From Chara braunii (Eukaryota; Streptophyta; Charophyceae; Charales; Characeae): DNA of 25,609 nt. The notes beneath the pieces are model-generated. The model was not told the origin of the DNA. It saw nothing but the letters and a program-made list of their open reading frames with translations, and made no database searches. The stretch is taken from NCBI GenBank assembly GCA_003427395.1, contig BFEA01000023.1, forward strand, positions 2,468,959 through 2,494,567, read 5' to 3'. Shown here in pieces: positions 19,405 to 25,609 of the stretch; within the stretch, counting starts at the first letter, position 1; every line of letters starts with the position of its first letter. The position numbers were made by a program, and so were the translations under genes.

Positions 19405-20672
19405 TCATTCCGCCACTTTTCTTTGCTCTGGCGCAGGTCTAATCGTTCCAATTATCCCAAGCCCTGGGTAGCCCAGCGTTACATACTGTTCCAGCGGGAT
19501 TAGTTCAGCAGCTTCCTCCATCGTAGCTAATGCGTTTTCGCCTCCTTCCATTTCTTCCATTAATGCCCCTACTCGTCCAGGTCCGTTGGCGATCGGGGTC
19601 GCTGCTACCGGTGCTCCAAACCGTTGCTGCGGGGGTCGATGAGGGCAATCTCGGGCTATATGCCCTGGTTGGTGACACGTGTAATAGACGTTCAGATTGT
19701 CAAGGATCCTTGCAGGAGGGGGTGCCAGAGTTAATCCGTATTGAATCGGGGCGGCTTGCACCGCTATTGGTCGCATCGACCTCATCATCGCCTCTATTCG
19801 GGCGTTGTGCTCCTGCTGTGCCTTTTTGCTTTCTTGAATCAGAGTAACCAATGTCTTGGTTAGTTCTAATAGGACGGAAGACTCATTCGGTCTTGCGGGG
19901 GTTTCGATCGGTGGCGGGGATGCTATCATCACGGACACGGGCATGCTCGTAATCACACCCGGGACCGGTCGTTTGGGACTAATATGTTCCAGATAGGTGA
20001 CATGCCCGACACAAACCCCATGTTTTCAAATTTGTTTTGCATTGCAGCCAACTCAGCTTTAGCTCTCGCTAGTTTGGACGAGTCTCCTTCCCTAGGATAG
20101 TCCTCCCCTTCCAGGAAACTCACAGCGAACTTTCGTTTCATTTCCTTTGCGGTTGCCATGATCTATTGCAGCGTGTGATTGATGGGGGAGAACTGTTTTC
20201 GCAGTTTCGCCCTCATCGTTCTGTTGCGGAGCCCATCGATGAACAAATCTCTGCCTACCTGTTCGCCTCGTTCCGTTTTCACAAACATCCTATAGAATCG
20301 GTTTCAATACTCGGTGACAAATTCGAGGGGGTTTTTAACTCGATCTTTGATCATAAAAAGAGTCTGTTCCGGGTGGATGTAATTGAATCGATTCAAGAAA
20401 TCTCGCTCGAATGTCGGGAGATCAACCCATACATAGGTGTTAAACCAGTGGTGGGCGTCTCCTCCCAAACGAGCGGGGATATTCACCTGTGCCTCGTTGT
20501 CATCATACTGCTGAGCCCGGAGCGTGGCTAGCCATGCTCCAGCGAGGTGATGAGCAGGTTCGAATAGATAGAGATCGGGTGGTGTCATGGGTGCCCGTGC
20601 TCGTGGTACGGGTTGATTAGGATTCTGCTGGGGATTCGGGTTCTTTTGGGGGTTCTGCTGATTAGCATTCAT
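19405..20672 (-). pseudogene. Gag (capsid and zinc knuckle) of gypsy element, decayed
   Basis: ATG at 20670-20672, 145 bp after the PBS. An Asn/Gln/Pro-rich N-terminus is followed by capsid-like sequence (VDLPTFERDFLNRFNYIHPE), TGA at 20304-20306, further capsid sequence in frame (FVKTERGEQVGRDLFIDGLR), and TAG at 20163-20165. The next block reads to a stop at 19953-19955; the frame shifts near 20010. The final block (19956-19405) carries the zinc knuckle around CHQPGHIARDC. Its first Cys is Tyr (TAT, 19684-19686), one base from TGT, so the CCHC is broken. Gag would form the virus-like particle and bind RNA. This copy is not translatable as one protein. Confidence 0.85.
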
Positions 20673-20800
20673 GTTGACCGCCCGTCGGGCCGCACACCGG
20701 CTTCTGGTGACGACGGGATCGCGTCAATACGCGTTCCTGGGTCGAGGTCGTCCCCTGTTAGCTAGATCGCCCAGCTATGAGTACTAGAACCCTGCCACAT
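20673..20800 (-). other. Leader between PBS and gag
   Basis: About 130 bp of untranslated leader in the sense direction, the usual place for packaging signals. I saw no strong hairpin or ORF. Confidence 0.4.
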
Positions 20801-20817
20801 GTCAGGCTCCGATACCA
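20801..20817 (-). promoter_or_regulatory. Primer-binding site, initiator tRNA-Met type
   Basis: The minus strand reads TGGTATCGGAGCCTGAC directly after the 5' LTR. TGGTATCAGAGC is the common plant PBS complementary to the 3' end of initiator tRNA-Met; here one base differs. It fixes the direction of the element and the inner edge of the 5' LTR. Confidence 0.85.
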
Positions 20818-23285
20818 ACCTCACGCCCGGCGCGACTTCCTGATCGGAGTGGGATGTGGTGCTGGAAGTGCGAAAAGGGGTGTGCCAAGGATTTTCGGGA
20901 AAGTGGGGGTGGAGTCCCAGGTTGGAACTAAGATCTCATGTGGCAAAGTTTTAGGGGCATAGATGCAATAGAGCTAAGGGGGCGAGTTACTTTCGGTCTG
21001 ATGGCAGTCGAGGTCGTGCAGCATAAGGCAGATAGCATGCGTGGTGCATTCAAGGTCCTCCGATCCGTCTATTTTGGTGGCGGCGGTTCGGGGAACGGTC
21101 CGCCCGAGATGGTTGTGATTCCGATGAGTCGGACCTTCGGGTGCAGACACGTGGTGTCTGTCGTCGCGCGTTCTGGTTAGGCCCCGTAGTTTCGGAGGCT
21201 CGTCGGTTGTCGAGTCGCCGACAATTTTCGCAAGGTGTGCGAGTCCAATACGGGGCGATGGAATTCCACGGAACCACTGTGAAATGGTAATATGGGAGGA
21301 GGAGACGAAAGGGAGGGAAGCTGGTAGTGATGACGACGAAGCCGCGGGATATGGAGTATTGCGTGTTATCCGTAGTAGGAAAATCGGGGCACCTCGGATC
21401 GCTGGTTACGGCACAGTGAAACTCCCTGGGGCACAATCGATTATCGGTTAGGCAGGGGAATTCCGGGTATCTCTGCCTAATATATTCTCTCACCCAAGGG
21501 TCGAAGTACTCCGAGTCCCAGGAGCTCGGCATCTTATCATTGCGGCGTAATGGAAGCCTTCCGCATGCGTCCAATTGGCAAGGGGATTTTCCTGATGTGA
21601 TATCGGAAATTCCTATCCGTTTAGGTGCGTGGGGAAAGGAAAATTCCCGCCTACTCGATACCGGAGATGTCAAGTTCGTCACTGGTCACGAATCGGCGCG
21701 CGTGAATGCGTGTAGGCTGCGCAGATCAGATCGCGCTTACACGTATTCCCGCGAGGTATTCGCTCGTCTCTGGGACGATGAGAGGCCAATTCCTTATGCA
21801 AAATTGTCACGTGCCACAAACAACAACCCAATCATCTAATCACTCTGTGATCCCGCAAGCAATCGTTTCTGAGCATGCAAGGTGCCGCTATACATCAGAC
21901 ATCGCAGCAGCAACAACGGATCAAAGGGATAATCAGTAAGGAAAGCAGTAATGACGACTACGCAAGAGTTTCTACTATGCTTATGAGTGTATCAAAATGG
22001 CGAAGACCAGACAAAAGAAAAGCAACAGACATCACATTCATTCATCCATTCATTCGACAAGACACACAATACACGAGATCAAAATCAATCGCGAAACGAG
22101 TGTGGGCTGAAACCAAGACAAGAATTCCGAAAACAAGGAAAAATGGGCGAGCCGTCCGGAGCCGAGATCAAAATTTATAAACAAAAGTAAGGAGGGCGAT
22201 AAGACAAAGAAAATTGCAAATCCACGTCCATCAACCTCCGCTCTCTCTTCCTCTCTCTCTCTCTCTCCGATGCGGACAGTCTGTCGTCACGCATCAACCC
22301 ACGAAGTCGTCACCCCGCTTAGTCCTCCTGCACCCGTCAGGTTCGCCCACGCGCTACAGTCCGTCGTAGCCCCACGCGTCAACCGCGCATTCGGCACCAG
22401 CTCGTCGGGTCGCCCGACTCCCACTTCAACTCACCTCTTACTTCGCTTGTGATCCGACCCTCACTGATCGCACTACCCCGAGCTTCCAACAGCTGGTTAA
22501 GAGAGGTATCTAATCGCGCAGCCGAAATTTATAGCGTGCATGCATGCGCGAAGAACACGGAATTGCAAGGACTTAGAAAGGAGGTTGGGTGGCATGGTCA
22601 GACCGCGGCGTGGGGGACGTAGCCACTCTCCACGCATCGGTCCGAGCATGCAGGCCGCGAGTCAATTAGGCATAGCAAAAGGGAAAGAGAGAGCGGGAAA
22701 GACGAAGCTCAAGAAGAAAGATACAGTTACAATGGCGCCCGCCCAAAAATTACAGTTACATGCAAGATTAAGGCCGCCGACTAATCAGAGCTCCGTTGCA
22801 TCCGCAAAAAAAGAAGCGCGCGAGAAAGACAACGGGCGGCAAAAGAAATCCCAAATCTAAATTCCTAAATTCCTAAATTCCTAGCTAATGCAAAAAGAGG
22901 CACAAATTCCGAAAAGAAAATCCGAATTTCCGAGAGTCATCAAGGCTTGACAAGATTCAGAAAAAAAGAAATTTAAAAGGAACGAAGCAAAATTCCCGCG
23001 CGATCTCCGCGCCTAAAACCCGACAACAAAACAAGAAAGAAGCGATGTCAAGCATTATTATTCGCGCCTTTGTCGGCGCGACAGCCACTCAATCGGCTAT
23101 CTCGGGACTTGCCCGGCCCTGAACCCAGCCATCCGAAAAAGAAACGACGCAAAAAGACGAAGAAGCGAGGACACTGATGCAATTTCCCTTCAATCCCGAT
23201 CTCCCGTAATTGGCCCAACCTTCCCATCTTAGGACCCCTCATTGTCATCGCGCAGAAAATCGCGCGGAACAGAAATTGGTTCGTC
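20818..23285 (-). mobile_element. 5' LTR of the minus-strand Ty3/gypsy element
   Basis: About 2.47 kb, paired with 2795-5282. Its inner edge abuts the PBS. Its outer edge, by homology, is C23285. It lacks the TGTGAC-type sequences that abut the other copy. No 5-bp target-site duplication could be confirmed between the flanks at 2790 and 23286. The CT microsatellite is shorter here (about 22252-22266). Confidence 0.92.
21050..21682 (-). CDS. Unidentified sense ORF inside the 5' LTR
   Basis: A 210-codon frame, the longer counterpart of 3180-3551. The shared core reads RNDKMPSSWDSEYFDPWVRE; the C-terminal extension is Arg/Ser/Asn-rich. I do not recognise a domain, and evidence that it is a gene is limited to its length and presence in both LTRs. 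Confidence 0.25.
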   Translation of the reverse strand: MTNLTSPVSSRREFSFPHAPKRIGISDITSGKSPCQLDACGRLPLRRNDKMPSSWDSEYFDPWVREYIRQRYPEFPCLTDNRLCPREFHCAVTSDPRCPDFPTTDNTQYSISRGFVVITTSFPPFRLLLPYYHFTVVPWNSIAPYWTRTPCENCRRLDNRRASETTGPNQNARRQTPRVCTRRSDSSESQPSRADRSPNRRHQNRRIGGP

Positions 23286-23670
23286 GCAATCACACGGAGA
23301 AGAGAAGATGGCCCCTGCGAACAACCTGAGCACTCCAACCCCTCCCATAAAACGCCCGCCATGTCTCATCTTCATCACCTCCCACCATAGCCTTGCCGCT
23401 TCTCCCACTGCCGTGCTCAATTCACTCCCGCCACCTAGTCAGGCACCATGCAGACGCGTCGCTTCGAACGGGGCATGTTTGGTCGGGCCGGGCGCAGCGC
23501 CCTGTGGCCGATCCTAAGTGTCCGGTCCTTTGTGGACATCATCTTTGTCCAGATGCATTCGAATTCTTGGGGGATGGTGAGTAGTGCAACTAGTGCCTAA
23601 CTGCCCGCCATTTCTTTTTTTTTTTGTTAGTAAGCCAAGGGTGTAAACAGCAACGCCTCCAATTCTCAAA
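23286..23670. other. Right flank, no gene identified
   Basis: A 50-codon plus-strand frame from ATG at about 23450 ends with GGATGGTGAGTAG, which resembles a splice donor, but nothing supports a gene. A T11 run lies at about 23615-23625. Confidence 0.35.
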
Positions 23671-23732
23671 CCCCCCTCCCCGCCCAAACCCCAACCCCCC
23701 GGGCCCCGCCCCCCCCCGGCCCCGCCCCCCCC

Positions 23733-23772
<40 letters not shown>

Positions 23773-23777
23773 GCCCC
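23671..23777. repeat. Poly-C tract with GGCCCC islands
   Basis: Almost pure C on the plus strand for about 100 bases, including more than 40 C in a row, with short GGGCCCC and GGCCCCG interruptions. The long Pro or Gly runs read from it are not protein evidence. The length is likely unreliable. Confidence 0.85.
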
Positions 23778-23989
23778 TTCCAAACGTCTGCAAATCGAGA
23801 CCAACTTCAATGTTTAATCTCAATATGAAAAAAGCTAGTGGCACCCAGTTCATTGGTCGGTGCTTTATCATGGGCACCACTGTATGCTGCATCAGGCGGG
23901 CCCGTCGATGCAAAGTGAGATGTGCGGTTCGTTTGTGTCGCCCTCAGCCGCACGTCATCGAAAACACCAAACACGAAGTAGAATACTTC

Positions 23990-24029
23990 GCTAGTGGGTC
24001 CAGGCCCCCGGGGGCGTGGTCCCACTAGC
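23990..24029. repeat. 40-bp near-perfect palindrome
   Basis: 20-bp arms, beginning GCTAGTGGG and ending CCCACTAGC, centred on CCCCC/GGGGG at 24009/24010; 18 of 20 positions pair. Confidence 0.85.
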
Positions 24030-24168
24030 AAAGACGATCGGATCGAATGCCTGAATCTGGACGAGATTATGGAGATGTGCAGGAAATCGAGATTGAACTG
24101 CTTTTCTGCATCTCTGCATAAAACACATCCAGATTCAGGATCTCGATCCTATCCTTTTTGCTAGTGGG
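24021..24168. mobile_element. 148-bp foldback element, MITE-like
   Basis: Arms 24021-24061 and 24128-24168 (41 bp) are inverted copies with several mismatches. Outer ends are CCCACTAGCAAA and TTTGCTAGTGGG. The perfect inner part is CCTGAATCTGGA/TCCAGATTCAGG. Size and structure fit a MITE or foldback. No clear target duplication was found, and the outer end is shared with the palindrome at 23990-24029. Confidence 0.6.
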
Positions 24169-24260
24169 ATCTCGGCCCGGTTGATATACTTCGGATTACG
24201 TACGATACGATTTGAAAGGCGGAAAAAAAGAGTCAGCGGCGAGAGAGCGAAGGAAAACCA

Positions 24261-24352
24261 CCCCGATGGCGTGAGATACCCCAATACGCAAACTACGAAT
24301 ACCTGTGGGGTATATTGGGGCATGTATATTGAGGTAGCGCAGGCCATCGGGG
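24261..24352. repeat. Nested inverted repeats
   Basis: Outer pair CCCCGATGGC (24261-24270) and GCCATCGGGG (24343-24352), perfect over 10 bp. Inside, ATACCCCA pairs with TGGGGTAT, and CCCCAATA with TATTGGGG, as alternatives. Confidence 0.75.
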
Positions 24353-24495
24353 GCCAAATTGAGTCATTCTTGTTGTTGTGTAATTACTAATTACTTCCGG
24401 CACCCCCTACCCTTCCAAAGGGAGACAAGGATTGCAAACGTATCAGGTAAGCTCCACATTCGGCAGAAAGATCCCAATGTCAAGGATGTGGTCTC

Positions 24496-24498
<3 letters not shown>

Positions 24499-24589
<91 letters not shown>

Positions 24590-24599
24590 AGCGAGAGAG

Positions 24600-24698
<99 letters not shown>

Positions 24699-24705
24699 AG
24701 AGAGA
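24499..24705. repeat. Compound microsatellite (CT)n-(GT)n-(GC)n-(GA)n, duplicated
   Basis: (CT)n to 24534, (TG)n to about 24580, then GCGCGCGCGAGCGAGAGA, a second (TG)n, the same GC/GA junction again near 24637-24650, and (GA)n to 24705. The three overlapping long frames here are microsatellite translations, not genes. Confidence 0.95.
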
Positions 24706-25141
24706 TTCGTGTCTTAACCAAAACCTTCACATTTACGCAGGCGCAGGCCATGCGGCTGACCGGTAAACGGAACGGACCAATCAACTATTGATAAACAGCT
24801 GTGAGTTCGAATTCGGAAGGAATCAGATGGCATTGCCCAAAATAACTCTGAATTAGTAATTACCTGGCGCTAGTCAGTTCCACGATGATATCTCAACCCC
24901 GTCAACTGTAATTTAAAACAAACAAAGAAACAAACAAACAAACAAACTTCGCATGCAGATTAGCCGACTTTGCTATGCACATAAACGCGAAATGTGGAAA
25001 CACCGAAAGAATTGCTTATTGTTTTAGTAGTTGTTTGGGCATAGTCACACTAGCACGTACTTCTGCAAATTTTACGTATGTGAATTTGCGTTTATATGGC
25101 ACCTGCGGGTCACACTGCTCACCCGTTTTTTGCCCAAAGCA
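24706..25141. other. Intergenic flank with an (AAAC)n tract
   Basis: An AAAC/CAAA repeat covers about 24915-24948. I see no gene in the rest. Confidence 0.6.
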
Positions 25142-25321
25142 GAAAGGACAGGGTATACCTTTCTCGGCCTTTTGGCTAAGTAAGATCAAGTGCATTGTAT
25201 CTGTTCTGATCAGTAAGATCAAGTGCATTGTATCTGTTCTGATCAGTTTGATATCTGATCCGTGGTCCATCGGACCACATTAAAAAAAAAAAAAAGAAAA
25301 AAAAAAAGGAAAGGACAGGGT
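25142..25321. repeat. 13-bp target-site duplication around the U2 pseudogene
   Basis: GAAAGGACAGGGT at 25142-25154 and again at 25309-25321, perfect, directly bordering the U2 5' end and the end of the A-tail. This is the mark of LINE-type target-primed reverse transcription. Confidence 0.93.
25155..25307 (+). pseudogene. U2 snRNA retropseudogene, 3'-truncated, with A-tail
   Basis: Begins exactly at the U2 cap-site sequence ATACCTTTCTCGGCCTTTTG (stem I). Then come the stem-IIa region TTTGATATCTGATCCGTGG and a plant-like hairpin GTGGTCC-ATC-GGACCAC. After ATTAA the sequence passes into A14-G-A11 (25282-25307), so the Sm site and stems III-IV are missing. A 33-bp segment is tandemly duplicated (25181-25213, 25214-25246), and four bases (TAAG) are extra before it. 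The branch-point recognition part reads GTGCATTGTATC where functional U2 has GTGTAGTATC. U2 is the spliceosomal RNA that pairs with the intron branch site; this copy is non-functional, made by reverse transcription of a U2 transcript. Confidence 0.93.
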
Positions 25322-25331
25322 CGCGACCCTG
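25316..25331. repeat. 16-bp perfect palindrome at the U2 insertion site
   Basis: CAGGGTCGCGACCCTG. Its left part belongs to the downstream copy of the target duplication, so the intact palindrome probably existed at the target before insertion. Confidence 0.8.
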
Positions 25332-25384
25332 GGTGGCCTTGAGTTGCGAAAATACGTTGTGTGCAGTCAGACAGCACAATGCAC

Positions 25385-25412
<28 letters not shown>
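25385..25412 (-). other. T28 run, possible minus-strand retroposon tail
   Basis: About 28 T. Read on the minus strand this is a poly-A tail, with the body of any retroposon at higher coordinates. No source RNA is recognised and no target duplication was seen. Confidence 0.45.
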
Positions 25413-25415
<3 letters not shown>

Positions 25416-25445
25416 TCCAGAAAGCAGTAGAGGAAAAAGAAATAC

Positions 25446-25487
25446 GATTTTGCGGGGACCTCTGGAGGTCGAGGTCCCCGCGAAATA
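25446..25487. repeat. Strong hairpin beside the poly-T run
   Basis: GCGGGGACCT (25452-25461) and AGGTCCCCGC (25472-25481) pair perfectly over 10 bp around CTGGAGGTCG. Pairing extends outward through ATTTT/GAAAT with one G-T pair. Confidence 0.8.
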
Positions 25488-25609
25488 TGTAAGCTGACAT
25501 TTACGTGCCCTTTTGTGTGAACACGCAAAATACGTGCCTCTTGTGACCCGATAAACTACATAAAATTTGCCATTTCGTGAAAATAAGGGGTAGTGTGAGT
25601 AAAAAAAAA

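Noticed and set aside
2795-23285. Calling the element an intact retrovirus-like element with env
   Set aside because: There are many stops and frameshifts, and the ORF in the env position has no visible signal peptide or membrane segments.
23450-23600. A 50-codon plus-strand frame followed by a splice-donor-like sequence
   Set aside because: Too short, no domain, and no acceptor or second exon could be found.
23514-23913. Gly-rich and Pro-rich frames over the poly-C tract
   Set aside because: They are translations of homopolymer sequence.
24359-24791. Three long frames of SLSLS, CVCVC, HTHTH and ERERE repeats
   Set aside because: They are translations of the compound microsatellite in different frames.

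Overview
The window looks like nuclear DNA of a eukaryote, most probably of the green-plant lineage and possibly a streptophyte alga or another large repeat-rich plant genome. Two observations point there. A U2 snRNA-derived sequence near the right end carries a plant-like stem-loop IIa (GTGGTCC-ATC-GGACCAC). The LTR retrotransposon has a primer-binding site of the plant initiator-tRNA-Met type. No intact host protein gene is recognisable; I cannot name the species.

Layout. (1) 1-1313 is contaminated by library adapter: four copies of a 38-bp palindrome that matches the Nextera mate-pair junction (two 19-nt Tn5 mosaic ends back to back). They join pieces of an LTR copy (1-370) to pieces of a proline-rich coding-like sequence (409-1313). 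(2) 1314-2783 is non-coding, with a hairpin and an A-rich tail at 2082-2158. (3) 2795-23285 is a long, decayed Ty3/gypsy LTR retrotransposon on the minus strand. From its own 5' end it runs: 5' LTR (20818-23285), PBS (20801-20817), gag with zinc knuckle (20672-19405), retropepsin (to about 18194), a roughly 7-kb insertion (about 11100-18030), RT-RNase H (about 11080-9320), a Cys-rich PHD-like segment and integrase (9320-7549), an unassigned accessory ORF in the env position (7565-5493), and 3' LTR (5282-2795). At least twelve in-frame stops and several frameshifts make it a dead copy. The LTRs differ by about 7.5% in the part I counted. (4) 23286-25609 is flank: a poly-C tract, a MITE-like foldback, nested inverted repeats, a compound microsatellite, and a 3'-truncated U2 retropseudogene with A-tail and a perfect 13-bp target-site duplication.

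The most unusual part is the insertion at about 11.1-18.0 kb. It has no convincing coding sequence but is packed with inverted repeats. One family of eight hairpins (15134-15869) keeps an ATAAGTTT-type loop while the stems change sequence and remain mostly complementary. A second family sits in ~180-bp tandem units (12.93-13.48 kb). A third set of ~122-bp units lies at 16.1-16.5 kb. A shuffled mosaic of ~95-bp modules in both orientations forms its right edge (17.5-18.03 kb). Maintained pairing with changing stem sequence suggests selection on structure, in RNA or in single-stranded DNA. The function is unknown.
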